NCBI GenBank assembly: GCA_031291175.1
Contig: JARLJO010000016.1
Span: 1-64,000, forward strand
Length of the DNA: 64,000 nt
Origin: Gammaproteobacteria bacterium
GTDB taxonomy: Bacteria; Pseudomonadota; Gammaproteobacteria; DSM-16500
Direction: 5' to 3'
Part shown: in pieces, positions 1 to 8,260 of the stretch
Layout: each line of letters opens with the position of its first letter
Position numbering within the stretch: the stretch's first letter is position 1
The notes under the pieces: generated by a model
Database searches by the model: none
What the model was told of the DNA's origin: nothing
Seen by the model: the letters and a program-made list of their open reading frames with translations, nothing else
Program-made: the position numbers and the translations under genes

Positions 1-321
1 GCGGTTGTTGGCGGGATTACGCTGAGTTTTTCTAATATCCAACACTTTGCGGGTGCGACGAGTTCGCAACTGAGTGGGTCGCAAAATCAAGCTATCATTA
101 GCGCGATCAGTTCTTCTGCGAATGGATCAAGTGATCCAGCGAATGTGATTAGTGGCGCTAGCGGCACTTATATCTTAGGCGGCCCATCCGATACGGCTCT
201 GCAAGTGTCAGGCCAGAAAGCAGGCTACGTGAGTGATGACTTTACTAGCATGATTGATTCACAAGATCAAAATGCGATAAATATCTCAATCAGCCAATCT
301 GTTTCGACTAACTGTTCTTGA
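1..321 (+). CDS. C-terminal end of an unidentified protein (5' part outside the window)
   Basis: An open frame runs from the first base to a TGA at 319-321, giving 106 residues with no start inside the window, so this is the 3' end of a longer gene. The residues are rich in Ser, Ala, Gly and Asn with few charges, the composition of extracellular or surface-exposed beta-rich proteins. The chain closes with TNCS, and that cysteine is the only one in the visible part. No catalytic motif or membrane segment is visible. The convergent methyltransferase gene ends only 12 bases downstream. Function is unknown; a secreted or surface role is a guess from composition only. Confidence 0.6.
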   Translation, partial: AVVGGITLSFSNIQHFAGATSSQLSGSQNQAIISAISSSANGSSDPANVISGASGTYILGGPSDTALQVSGQKAGYVSDDFTSMIDSQDQNAINISISQSVSTNCS

Positions 322-333
322 AGAATTGACGCT

Positions 334-1311
334 TCATTTTTTATTACCATTCCATCGAGAAGCGGCCCATGTTTCTTGTTGATCTAAACTCAAAAAAGTC
401 CATGCGACAAAACGACTTATTTTATTTCCCTGACTCATGGGAACGGTTTTCATTTCTAAGGCTTTTGCTTTGTTTAATTCAGTATAAATACTTTTGAGGC
501 TCTCTTGTTTTGCAATCAAGCTAGAAAACCAAAAACAAGCGCTCGCAAAGGCTTTGCTTTGGTGAATCATTTCCCTGATAAAAGCTTTTTCACCACCCGG
601 ATAATGCAATTCATTGTTTTGCCCTCCAAAATTTAAGACAGGTTGGCTTGTCTTTTTGCCGGTTAAATTATTTAGCTTACGCAGTGTTCCAGATCGGGCT
701 TCTGTTAACGAGGCATGAAAAGGCGGATTGCAAAGAGAGATATCAATAAGCTCATCTTTTTTAAGCACGCCTTGAAAAATGTCGTTGGGATTCACTTGTA
801 ATCTGATTTCAATTTTATCGTGCAAGATGGGATTCAGTTTAATGATTTTATTTGCAGATTGAATCGCAACAGGATCAATGTCTGCGCCGATAAAAGACCA
901 GTCATATTCATGAATGCCAATAATAGGGTAAATGCAATTTGCCCCGACACCGATATCGAGACATTTGATTTTGTTGCCGGTGGGAATATGTCCCTTGTTT
1001 TTGCTGCCTAAGAGATCTGCTAAGTAATGAATGTAATCTGCTCTGCCGGGTATGGGCGGGCATAAATAGTGCTTTGGGATATCCCACTTAGCAATGCCAT
1101 AGTAGTGTGCTAAAAGAGCCTGATTTAGCGTCTTAACTGCTTCCGGGTTAAAAAAATCAACTGAATCGTCCCCATGCACATTCGGTTTTACAAAAAGCGC
1201 TAAAGCGGGACAGCTCGCGATTAACTGCGCAAAATCATAACGTCCTTGGTGCTTATTTCGAGGGTGTAGATTGGATTTTTTTTTAGGAGATTTATTTTTT
1301 TTAGTATTCAT
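334..1311 (-). CDS. rlmF: 23S rRNA (adenine-1618-N6)-methyltransferase RlmF
   Basis: Predicted cytoplasmic SAM-dependent enzyme that methylates N6 of A1618 in 23S rRNA. The SAM-binding loop (CLDIGVGANCIYPIIG, from about residue 117) and the N6-adenine methylase signature NPPFHASLTEARSGT (from about residue 195) are both present. The length of about 325 residues and the Lys-rich N-terminus fit the RlmF/YbiN family. An in-frame ATG exists at 1341, but I place the start at 1311 because an AGGAT ribosome-binding sequence sits just before it and the extra ten residues look unrelated to the family. It is a single gene, convergent with the partial gene at the window edge. The family assignment is strong; the activity is inferred from homology. 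Confidence 0.9.
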   Translation of the reverse strand: MNTKKNKSPKKKSNLHPRNKHQGRYDFAQLIASCPALALFVKPNVHGDDSVDFFNPEAVKTLNQALLAHYYGIAKWDIPKHYLCPPIPGRADYIHYLADLLGSKNKGHIPTGNKIKCLDIGVGANCIYPIIGIHEYDWSFIGADIDPVAIQSANKIIKLNPILHDKIEIRLQVNPNDIFQGVLKKDELIDISLCNPPFHASLTEARSGTLRKLNNLTGKKTSQPVLNFGGQNNELHYPGGEKAFIREMIHQSKAFASACFWFSSLIAKQESLKSIYTELNKAKALEMKTVPMSQGNKISRFVAWTFLSLDQQETWAASRWNGNKK

Positions 1312-1542
1312 GTTTATCCTATGGGCATGACGGCACGTCATCCATGGCGGTTAAGAGAATAACTTGCGCCTGGGCTGCTGCCCGCATAGGATGGAAAGAT
1401 ACCTGGTTTAGAATGTATTGCGGTCAAAAATATACGCAGACATCTCGGTTGTCAATGTTAAATTAAGACGAGCGTGGCATCACAAGTTGGTTTACAGAGA
1501 AGTACGGTAAGTTTTTATTAAAGCAATCAATGGAGGATGGTT

Positions 1543-2460
1543 ATGGAGAAAACAATTCAACGACCCATAAAAAAAGTTTGGAAAAGTGAACCGACCATTG
1601 AAGGCGCAGGCGTGCATCTTCGACGTGCCTTTGGTTTTCCTGAGCTGCCTTTGCTGGATCCTTTTTTACTGCTTGATGATTTTCGCTCAGAAAACCCGGC
1701 CGATTATAAAAATGGTTTTCCCTGGCATCCGCATCGCGGCATGGAAACGATTACCTATGTGTTGGACGGTGATGTCGAGCATGGTGATAGCATGGGAAAT
1801 AAAGGCCATATCACCGCAGGCGATATTCAATGGATGACGGCAGGTAGTGGCGTGATTCACCAAGAGATGCCGAAGGGCAATCACAAAGGCCAAATGTTAG
1901 GTTTTCAGCTATGGGCAAATCTTCCCGCGAAATCAAAAATGATGGATCCAAGATACCGCGAAGTGAAACACAAAGAGATACCGATTATTACAACGCCCGA
2001 AGGCGCTAAAATACGTATTATTTGCGGTGAAATAAATGGCGTCAAAGGCCCTGTGCAAGACATCGTAACCAATCCCGAATACCTGGATGTCGAAATTCCA
2101 GCCGGCAAATCATTCACGCATACCGTGAATTCAGCGCACACTGTGTTTGCTTATGTCATTGACGGCGAAGCGTTTTTCGACCAGGCGCGTATCCCTTTTG
2201 CTCATGATGCGGCTGGGGTTAACTATTTTGACATGAAGCCGCCCTGCTCTTGCATTGATGGCACGTTAGTGCTGTTTGGTGAGGGAAGCAATATTGTGGT
2301 TAATACGGATAAAAGCGCAGTCAGGTTTTTATTGATATCAGGCCAGCCAATCAAAGAACCGATTGCCTGGTATGGGCCGATTGTCATGAATACGCATGAG
2401 GAGTTACGAGTGGCATTTAATGAATTTCAGCAAGGTAATTTCATCAAAGGTGAGAAATAA
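1543..2460 (+). CDS. pirin family protein
   Basis: A bicupin of about 305 residues in the pirin family. The N-terminal cupin carries the metal-binding set HPHRGMET (His62, His64) and GVIHQEMP (His106, Glu108), matching the two His plus His/Glu set of known pirins. Bacterial pirins have been described as quercetin dioxygenases or as redox-sensitive regulators, so the exact role cannot be fixed from sequence. The start at 1543 is preferred over the ATG at 1537, because GGAGG at 1532-1536 is correctly spaced only for 1543. The gene stands alone, about 115 bases upstream of sodC. Its place next to oxidative-stress genes fits an iron/redox-linked role, but that is inference. Confidence 0.88.
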   Translation: MEKTIQRPIKKVWKSEPTIEGAGVHLRRAFGFPELPLLDPFLLLDDFRSENPADYKNGFPWHPHRGMETITYVLDGDVEHGDSMGNKGHITAGDIQWMTAGSGVIHQEMPKGNHKGQMLGFQLWANLPAKSKMMDPRYREVKHKEIPIITTPEGAKIRIICGEINGVKGPVQDIVTNPEYLDVEIPAGKSFTHTVNSAHTVFAYVIDGEAFFDQARIPFAHDAAGVNYFDMKPPCSCIDGTLVLFGEGSNIVVNTDKSAVRFLLISGQPIKEPIAWYGPIVMNTHEELRVAFNEFQQGNFIKGEK

Positions 2461-2574
2461 GATGGAGAAAACTCTTCTTCGATAAGAGAAGCTTATTGAT
2501 GGAATAAAAATAATTGATTATGCCAATCTGAAAAATGCAAATAACATGTTACCCAGTCCATTAATGAGGTGGTC

Positions 2575-3087
2575 ATGTTAAATTTAAAGTTTAGAAAGTT
2601 AATAGGGGCTGTGATATGGCTCGCCAGCGCAAGCTCTGTACTAGCTGAAACAACCGTTTCGATGAATATGACAATAGAGAGTGGTGTCGGGCAATCAGTC
2701 GGCACCCTATTGATTAGTGAAACCCCTTACGGTCTTTTATTTACACCTAACCTACATGGGCTGACTGCCGGTGCTCACGGTCTGCACGTGCATCAGAATC
2801 CTTCATGTGAAAAAAACGGTATGGCTGCAGGTGGACATTTTGATCCGCAAAATAGCGGATCCCATCTTGGCCCTTATAATGATAAAGGCCATTTTGGTGA
2901 TCTGCCCATTGTGACGGTAAATGCAGATGGCACAGCGACCACGCCGGTGCTGGCTCCGCGCATTAGACACATCACAGAAATTAACAATCTCGCGATAATG
3001 ATTCATAACGGCGGTGACACCTATTCTGATGTGCCAAATAAGTTAGGCGGTGGCGGCGCCAGAATGGTATGCGGTGTCATTCAATAA
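2575..3087 (+). CDS. sodC: periplasmic Cu/Zn superoxide dismutase SodC
   Basis: Converts superoxide to oxygen and hydrogen peroxide in the periplasm. The N-terminus is a clear signal peptide, hydrophobic and ending VLA before ETTVS. The copper/zinc ligand clusters are intact: GLHVHQNPSC, GGHFDPQNSGSHLGPYNDKG with several His, and IMIHNGGDTYSD near the end. Two Cys able to form the family disulfide (in QNPSC and MVCGV) are present. The start is the ATG at 2575, served by GAGG at 2566-2569; an upstream GTG at 2569 overlaps that site. It converges on oxyR with a 3-base gap and sits with ahpCD. SodC enzymes of intracellular pathogens commonly defend against host superoxide. Confidence 0.93.
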   Translation: MLNLKFRKLIGAVIWLASASSVLAETTVSMNMTIESGVGQSVGTLLISETPYGLLFTPNLHGLTAGAHGLHVHQNPSCEKNGMAAGGHFDPQNSGSHLGPYNDKGHFGDLPIVTVNADGTATTPVLAPRIRHITEINNLAIMIHNGGDTYSDVPNKLGGGGARMVCGVIQ

Positions 3088-3090
3088 AGC

Positions 3091-3993
3091 TTAATTGATA
3101 ATTTTAACGGTTTTCTGTTTTAATAAAATTGCCTTCATTTTAAGTGCCAAATCCTCTAGTAATAGTTGCTTTGCGGAAGTTGCGCGCCAAAAAAGTCCAA
3201 TAGTGCGTGCAGGTTTAAATTGATTGAATGGCACATATGAAATGGTATCACTATTAGTGCATGCCAATTTAGGTATTAGCGTGATACCCACGCCTGCCGA
3301 TACCATGTGCCTCAATGTCTCAAGGCTGGTCGCTCTAAAATGCTGCGCTTCCTTTGCCTGCATACTGTTACAGATAGCAAGCGCTTGGTTTCGCATACAA
3401 TGTCCCTCTTCCAGTAGCAGCAAATTTTTGTTATCTAAATCTTTTGGTGTAATGTATTTACGTTTTGCTAGAGGATGCGTTGAAGGTGTTGCGAGTAAAA
3501 ACTCTTCTTCAAATAATAGCGTACTCTTTAAGTTTTTTTGAGAGAGAGGCAAAGCCAAAATAGCCGCATGTATTTTACCCTCATTGAGTTTATCGATCAG
3601 TGATGCTGATTTTTCTTCGATTAAATAGATCGACAAATTGGGATAATCTTTGGTGAGTTGCGGGATAATGAGAGGTAGTAAGTACGGCGCAAGCGTTGGA
3701 AATATTCCCAGTTTTAATTCACCGCTGTAGGGGTCTTTCGCCAGTTTGGCCACCTCATGAATTTCGTCCACTTGATTTAAAATATCGCGCGCACGTTCTG
3801 CAATGAGACTACCTACCTCTGTCATCAAGAGGGATTTACTGGTGCGCTCTAGTAATGTCACGCCTAACGCTGCTTCTAGCTTCTTGATCTGCATGCTAAG
3901 CGCGGGCTGGCTCACAAAACAAGCATTTGCTGCATGTCCAAAATGTCCCAGATCAGAAAGCGCTACCAGGTATTTTAAATCTTTGATATTCAT
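3091..3993 (-). CDS. oxyR: LysR-type peroxide sensor/activator OxyR
   Basis: A LysR-family regulator of 300 residues. The N-terminal winged helix-turn-helix (residues 1-65, with HAANACFVSQPALSMQIKKL) is followed by a substrate-binding-like domain. The redox pair is visible as GHCMRNQALAIC with cysteines at residues 199 and 208, the same numbers as the disulfide pair of E. coli OxyR, so this is a peroxide-responsive OxyR rather than a generic LysR protein. It is transcribed divergently from ahpC-ahpD, with a 112-base spacer holding an OxyR-like operator, so it probably activates ahpCD and represses itself. Its end converges on sodC. Start ATG at 3993. Confidence 0.93.
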   Translation of the reverse strand: MNIKDLKYLVALSDLGHFGHAANACFVSQPALSMQIKKLEAALGVTLLERTSKSLLMTEVGSLIAERARDILNQVDEIHEVAKLAKDPYSGELKLGIFPTLAPYLLPLIIPQLTKDYPNLSIYLIEEKSASLIDKLNEGKIHAAILALPLSQKNLKSTLLFEEEFLLATPSTHPLAKRKYITPKDLDNKNLLLLEEGHCMRNQALAICNSMQAKEAQHFRATSLETLRHMVSAGVGITLIPKLACTNSDTISYVPFNQFKPARTIGLFWRATSAKQLLLEDLALKMKAILLKQKTVKIIN

Positions 3994-4006
3994 ATTGTCT
4001 CGTCGT

Positions 4007-4043
4007 ATAAGTAAAACTTATCGGCATTATAATATCAATATAT
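4007..4043. promoter_or_regulatory. putative OxyR operator between oxyR and ahpC
   Basis: A perfect inverted repeat ATAAGT-AAA-ACTTAT at 4007-4021 matches the OxyR half-operator ATAGGTTnAACCTAT at most positions. A second, weaker copy (ATA...TAT frame, 4029-4043) begins exactly 22 bases later, which is the helical spacing of the two halves of known OxyR sites. It lies in the divergent spacer between oxyR and ahpC, where such a site is expected. No convincing -35/-10 pair was assigned; a TATAAT at 4028-4033 overlaps the site. Confidence 0.6.
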
Positions 4044-4105
4044 TGTACTTATCAATCAATACTGCGTACTTTAACCAAACCCAATCATTTTAGGAGAGAG
4101 TACAC

Positions 4106-4648
4106 ATGTTAAAGCTAAATCAACCCTTCCCGTTATTTCACCTTAAAGGTGTGGTTTCAGCCTCACTTGAAGAGGCGTTTATCGATATTAATAATACGAG
4201 TTATCCGAACCAATGGTTGGTTTTGTTTTTTTGGCCAAAAGATTTTACGTTCGTGTGTCCCACCGAAATAGCTGAATTTGACCGCTTAAATCAAGCATTT
4301 AAAGATAGGGACGCGCAACTCCTTGGTGTCAGTACGGATTCTGAATTTGTCCATCTTGCATGGAAGCAACAAAAAGAGGAATTACGTCATTTATCTTTTC
4401 CTATGTTATCTGACATAAAGCGTGAGTTAACAGAAGCGCTGGGTATTATGGATGAAGCTGAGGGTGTCGCTGAGCGAGCAACTTATATAGTTGATCCTTA
4501 TGGCGTGATTCGATTTTTAATGGTAACGGATTTAAATGTCGGTCGTAACCCATCGGAAGTTTTGCGCGTACTCGATGCTTTGCAAACCAATGAATTATGT
4601 CCCTGCAATTGGCAAAAAGGCGAAAAAACCCTAGAAATAACAGAATAA
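4106..4648 (+). CDS. ahpC: AhpC-type 2-Cys peroxiredoxin
   Basis: Reduces hydrogen peroxide, organic peroxides and possibly peroxynitrite in the cytoplasm. This is a thioredoxin-fold protein of 180 residues. The peroxidatic cysteine is Cys51 in the family motif DFTFVCPTE, with Pro, Thr and Glu around it. Resolving-type cysteines Cys165 and Cys167 lie in ELCPCNW near the C-terminus. The arrangement and the partner gene fit the AhpC that is recycled by AhpD (as in mycobacteria and Coxiella/Legionella) rather than by AhpF; no ahpF is nearby. AGGAG lies upstream of the ATG. ahpD follows after 13 bases, so the two form one operon behind an OxyR-like operator. Confidence 0.92.
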   Translation: MLKLNQPFPLFHLKGVVSASLEEAFIDINNTSYPNQWLVLFFWPKDFTFVCPTEIAEFDRLNQAFKDRDAQLLGVSTDSEFVHLAWKQQKEELRHLSFPMLSDIKRELTEALGIMDEAEGVAERATYIVDPYGVIRFLMVTDLNVGRNPSEVLRVLDALQTNELCPCNWQKGEKTLEITE

Positions 4649-4661
4649 AGAGGATAAACCC

Positions 4662-5180
4662 ATGTCAATTGACACATTCAAAAATAACATGCCAAGTTAC
4701 GCCAAAGATATTAAATTAAATCTGGCCAGCGTGATGACCCCAGAGGGTTCCCCTCATTTGACGCAAAAACAAATTGATGGGATTGCATTGGCCTCATCCT
4801 ATGCTACGAAAAATAGTGCAGTGATCCAATTCATGCTTGAGGTCAGCGAGCAGACGTTAATGGAAAATGAAGTGGAGGCAGCCAAATCCGCTGCCACCAT
4901 CATGGCCATGAATAATATTTATTATCGATTTATTCATCTCGTCAAGGATGATGCATTCAAAAGTTTACCCGCAAAACTCCGAATGAATGTCATTGCTAAT
5001 CCCGGTATTGATAAGCTGGATTATGAATTGAATTGTTTGGCAGTCTCTGCGATTAATGGCTGCGGTATGTGCATTGAAGCTCATACCCACGAATTAATAA
5101 AAGCCGGCGTCAGCCATCTTGCCATTCAGTCGGCCATTCGTATTGCAGCTGTTATTAATGCCGCCGCTATGACGATCTAA
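4662..5180 (+). CDS. ahpD: alkylhydroperoxidase AhpD, reductase partner of AhpC
   Basis: An all-helical CMD/AhpD-fold protein of 172 residues. The thiol redox centre is CGMCIEAHTHE, with Cys134 and Cys137 as the CXXC pair and His141 as the conserved downstream histidine. AhpD proteins pass electrons (via lipoamide systems in mycobacteria) to AhpC and have weak peroxidase activity themselves. GAGGATAAACCC precedes the ATG. The gene follows ahpC in the same operon and is followed by a strong palindrome at 5234-5278 that may end the transcript. Confidence 0.92.
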   Translation: MSIDTFKNNMPSYAKDIKLNLASVMTPEGSPHLTQKQIDGIALASSYATKNSAVIQFMLEVSEQTLMENEVEAAKSAATIMAMNNIYYRFIHLVKDDAFKSLPAKLRMNVIANPGIDKLDYELNCLAVSAINGCGMCIEAHTHELIKAGVSHLAIQSAIRIAAVINAAAMTI

Positions 5181-5228
5181 GGCGGTTTAAAGCCTATTTT
5201 CAACGCCAGCAGGCTTTGCCGAAGCACT

Positions 5229-5295
5229 AGTAGCACGGACTAAGACCCCCACGTTTTTTGTGGGGGTCTTAGTCCGTGAACCCCTGCCAAATCAC
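5229..5295 (+). repeat. family A palindromic repeat, copy 1 (also probable ahpCD terminator)
   Basis: The core is a perfect 19-bp stem, CACGGACTAAGACCCCCAC at 5234-5252 against its reverse complement at 5260-5278, with a seven-base loop GTTTTTT. An asymmetric tail GAACCCCTGCCAAATCAC follows. The same unit recurs at 12437, 12664, 38806, 47171 and 52219. This copy has the longest perfect stem and lies between the ends of ahpD and the convergent GGDEF gene. A weaker 7-bp inverted repeat (5189-5217) lies just upstream. Confidence 0.9.
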
Positions 5296-5366
5296 CGAAC
5301 ATTCACTAAACACATACAAATCAAAAATCCGCGCCCACAAGTACGATCAGACATTTTTAAATCATA

Positions 5367-6545
5367 CTACGAATCCAACACATTCACCTTTTTCTTCGCG
5401 GCATACATTGCCGTGTCAGCTGCATTTAACAGTGCATCAAAATCGGAGCCATCCGCTGGAAAAATACTAATACCAATGCTCGCTTTGATAATGAATTTAT
5501 GATCCTTAATGACAACAGGCTCATTTTCTTTTTCCTGAAGCCGCGCAACATATTGATCCACTTCCGATTTGTCATGAATATTTTCTAGAATGATGGTGAA
5601 CTCATCCCCACCCAATCGCGCAATCATATCTTCATGTTTAAATATTTCTTGTAGGCGTTGCACAAACGCCATTAATAATTGATCGCCATAAACATGCCCG
5701 TAAGTGTCATTGACTTTTTTGAAATGATCTAAGTCCAGGTAAATTAATGCCAGGCCACGAGAATGGTATTTGGCTGTAGCCAGTGCATGCATGAATTTTT
5801 TATTAAATAAATTTCGATTCGCCACTTTAGTTAAAGGATCATGAGTAGCGCTATATTCTAAGGAGTTTTTTGCTGCATGGAGTTCAAATTGAAGTAAGAG
5901 CCCATTCGCTAACATGGCATTGATTTTTTTACTCTGTACAATTAAAAATATCAAATAAACAGCAGTAGCCAGCGCCATGAGAAGATCAGCCGATGCATTT
6001 AAAAAAATGAAATAAACCAGTAATGGAATTAGCGTCGTCGAACTATAAATAACAGAGGCTGTCAACACACTGGAGATAAAGGGGACAGCACCCGATGTAA
6101 TCCCAGCTATCACCATCACCATCAGAATCTGCTCTGAACTGGTTGAGCCTGGCAGCAATAAGATAGGCAATAATCCCCACACCCCACCGCCAAGGGTAGC
6201 TTGTGCGATATATAATTTTCGCCAAAATGCATTTTTAGTGTGCTCGCCAAAATTTAAATAAATCTTCACCAATATAAAACGCAAAAGACTGGTAGATAGC
6301 AATAAAAAAAACCAAAAATTGGAGGCGCTGATATGTACTGCATCGGAGTGCGTGCGAACCCAAATAATGATGCCGCAAAAAATGCTCGTCAAAATGCCAA
6401 AATTCGTTTGGCGATAAGCGAGCGTCACTAAAGACTCATTAATTTTTTCAACAATAGCAGGTAAGCTCAACGGCGCATTATTGCTGGCAGATTGAGTTGA
6501 AGGATATATCTGGGAGTAAAACATTTTTAATTGTTTTTTTAACAA
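5367..6545 (-). CDS. membrane-bound diguanylate cyclase (GGDEF domain)
   Basis: Predicted to make cyclic di-GMP from two GTP at the inner membrane. The C-terminal third is a GGDEF domain that begins with DPLTKVANRN and has an intact GGDEF active-site loop (ARLGGDEFTIIL). The N-terminal half holds about five to six hydrophobic helices with short loops, so the sensor is an integral-membrane module. The RxxD inhibitory-site motif expected just before GGDEF is absent (the residues there are HEDMIA), so product feedback may be missing. The start is uncertain. The frame is open to an ATG at 6695, but a TTG at 6545 has a good GAGGAA site (6551-6557); an ATG at 6524 is also possible. It converges on the ahpCD operon. 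Confidence 0.85.
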   Translation of the reverse strand: MLKKQLKMFYSQIYPSTQSASNNAPLSLPAIVEKINESLVTLAYRQTNFGILTSIFCGIIIWVRTHSDAVHISASNFWFFLLLSTSLLRFILVKIYLNFGEHTKNAFWRKLYIAQATLGGGVWGLLPILLLPGSTSSEQILMVMVIAGITSGAVPFISSVLTASVIYSSTTLIPLLVYFIFLNASADLLMALATAVYLIFLIVQSKKINAMLANGLLLQFELHAAKNSLEYSATHDPLTKVANRNLFNKKFMHALATAKYHSRGLALIYLDLDHFKKVNDTYGHVYGDQLLMAFVQRLQEIFKHEDMIARLGGDEFTIILENIHDKSEVDQYVARLQEKENEPVVIKDHKFIIKASIGISIFPADGSDFDALLNAADTAMYAAKKKVNVLDS

Positions 6546-6812
6546 GAATATTTCCTCTAAATAATGAGAGTCAAAATTAATTGTCTTTAGAAGTGAATAC
6601 TTGTATGGCATGCCTATTCGATAATCCAATAAGCCATTATAACATTCAAAAAGATGGAAAATTAACGAACCCCATTTCAGTGAGGTTAAAAACAAATATT
6701 ATTAATATAAATCAAAGGCGTATAAATATTTTCGCTCTGAGTTGCTTTGTTAATAAATGCTTAAGGAAGTTAGTTTATACTGGATCCTCTTCACGGACTA
6801 TGGAGCACTGTC

Positions 6813-7577
6813 ATGCCAGTGAATTCTATAAATACAAATATTATCAATGTTGACTCTCAATTTTGTCCCCAAAAAGGCACTATCCAAGCTTTTTTTACGG
6901 GAGAAGATAACAATACCTGGGCGTTAATTAAAATGAAACGCCCCAGTAAATCAGTCCATGTGCCCGCGCGGGTACAAGATGCCTCATTACAGCCAGCACG
7001 TTTATCAGCGGACAAAATCGCTTGGCTTGTTGGTAATGAGGTCAATGTGGTGCCTCTCAGCGCGACACAGAATATTAAAGGCGTCACGCTTCCTGACGAA
7101 GCCTTTGCTTATACTAAGCCTGCGGAAGTGAAAGCGCCGGTCAAGTATTCAGAGGCTGAGCAAGCTAAAATCAATATGATTCTGGGCGGCATGGTAAAGT
7201 CTTTCCAACAAGCTTTTGAGTATTTAGAAGTTTTTGATAATGAAAAAAGTAAAAAATTCAGAGAACAAGTTTCCCTTATCATCTCAGGGAGAGAGCCAGT
7301 ACGTGATCAGCTCAACAAAATTTTTAAGCTGATTAATAAAGCCCATAAAAAAAGTACTAAAAAAAGTTGCTTGAGCTTTAGAAGTTTTTTTTGCGGAACA
7401 CAAGCTGAGGTAGAAGAGTTATCGCCAACACAGGAATTTTTTGCCTATGTTTCTAAAATGACGGTCTTGAGTAGACATTCAGCAGCTAAGCTTGCAGAGT
7501 ATGTAGAGAACATAAGCACTGGCGAGAAAGGTAACTTATACGCAATTGACGAAGAGCGTTCTTTGAGTAGTCGCTAA
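6813..7577 (+). CDS. hypothetical protein, 254 aa
   Basis: I do not recognise this protein. It has no signal peptide and no membrane segment. The first 100 residues are mixed alpha/beta, and the remainder is mostly helical and rich in Lys and Glu. A short basic, Cys-containing stretch (KKSTKKSCLSFRSFFCG, about residues 183-199) stands out. GGAG lies 7 bases before the ATG, supporting the start. It stands alone between the GGDEF gene and a convergent operon. Soluble orphan proteins of this kind are common among secreted effectors in Legionellales, but nothing here proves that. Confidence 0.7.
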   Translation: MPVNSINTNIINVDSQFCPQKGTIQAFFTGEDNNTWALIKMKRPSKSVHVPARVQDASLQPARLSADKIAWLVGNEVNVVPLSATQNIKGVTLPDEAFAYTKPAEVKAPVKYSEAEQAKINMILGGMVKSFQQAFEYLEVFDNEKSKKFREQVSLIISGREPVRDQLNKIFKLINKAHKKSTKKSCLSFRSFFCGTQAEVEELSPTQEFFAYVSKMTVLSRHSAAKLAEYVENISTGEKGNLYAIDEERSLSSR

Positions 7578-7588
7578 TATTTTTGTTG

Positions 7589-7618
7589 ATCTATGATTCC
7601 TTCCGGGGAATCATAGAT
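7589..7618. terminator. hairpin between convergent genes
   Basis: A perfect 12-bp stem (ATCTATGATTCC at 7589-7600 with its complement at 7607-7618) and a six-base loop lie between the stop of the 254-residue gene and the stop of the convergent trmY-like gene. There is no clean T-run, so it may act on both strands with limited strength. Confidence 0.5.
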
Positions 7619-7625
7619 TGCAGTT

Positions 7626-8222
7626 TTATCCAGCACGATCCATTTCATAATGCAGCAATACAACGCATTGCGAAGCAAAAAGCATTTTCTTCCCCAAGCT
7701 AATCGACTTCAGACCATGACGTTTGAATCCATTGACACTGTTTTTCGGCATGGCCAGGTGATCACTCAATATGAAAACGGGATCGAGCTCAGGTGTCTTT
7801 GTCCGTATGTCATCGCCTTTGGGTAGCAGTAAATAAACCGGGCGAGATTCCAATAACTGGCGCACTAACTTTTCAAAGCCAAAACCACTGATTTGAATAC
7901 CGGGTGCAATAGTGCGTGTTTCATCTTTTTGCAGGCCCTGACTGTCTTTTAAAGCTTTTTCAATTAAATCGAGCGCTGCATCCTCATGAAAGCCCGTCAT
8001 GGACAAGCCGTCATTACTGGATAGCTTAATCGTGCGAGGGAAATCTTCAGAACTGTCTAGCACAACATAAACCTCAACGTCCTCTCTAAAGCCATTAGAG
8101 ACAAAAAATGCGTTCATAATAGTATGAGCGACAACTTCCAGATGCTCTCTGCCACCGACGCTGGACTTCACTCGCTCCCAACGTGTAGTGCCTTTTCGTG
8201 CTCGAATAATAAAGGTTCGCAT
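7626..8222 (-). CDS. trmY: TrmY-like SPOUT RNA methyltransferase (COG1901 type)
   Basis: The 198-residue protein matches the pattern of the TrmY/DUF358 family. It begins with an FII.A strand and RWERV, and has a conserved HTIMNAFFVS helix, VLDSSEDFPRTIK, a GFGFEKLV segment and the SAM-site-like stretch PVFILSDHLAMP near the C-terminus. In archaea TrmY is a SPOUT-fold enzyme that methylates N1 of pseudouridine 54 in tRNA. Some gammaproteobacteria carry homologues whose target is not settled. Start ATG at 8222. The gene lies 38 bases downstream of yhhQ and probably shares its transcript, so it may work with another tRNA-modification pathway. The family call is good; the substrate is open. Confidence 0.78.
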   Translation of the reverse strand: MRTFIIRARKGTTRWERVKSSVGGREHLEVVAHTIMNAFFVSNGFREDVEVYVVLDSSEDFPRTIKLSSNDGLSMTGFHEDAALDLIEKALKDSQGLQKDETRTIAPGIQISGFGFEKLVRQLLESRPVYLLLPKGDDIRTKTPELDPVFILSDHLAMPKNSVNGFKRHGLKSISLGKKMLFASQCVVLLHYEMDRAG

Positions 8223-8260
8223 GTTAATGTCCTAAAAGAATAGTTTATCGGTGAAGAAAT

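Noticed and set aside
4028..4033. TATAAT as the -10 of ahpC
   Set aside because: It overlaps the second OxyR half-site and no -35 at proper spacing exists; activator-dependent promoters need not have it.
5260..5502. Open frame of 80 codons across a family A repeat
   Set aside because: It begins inside the palindrome and continues antisense to the end of the GGDEF gene.
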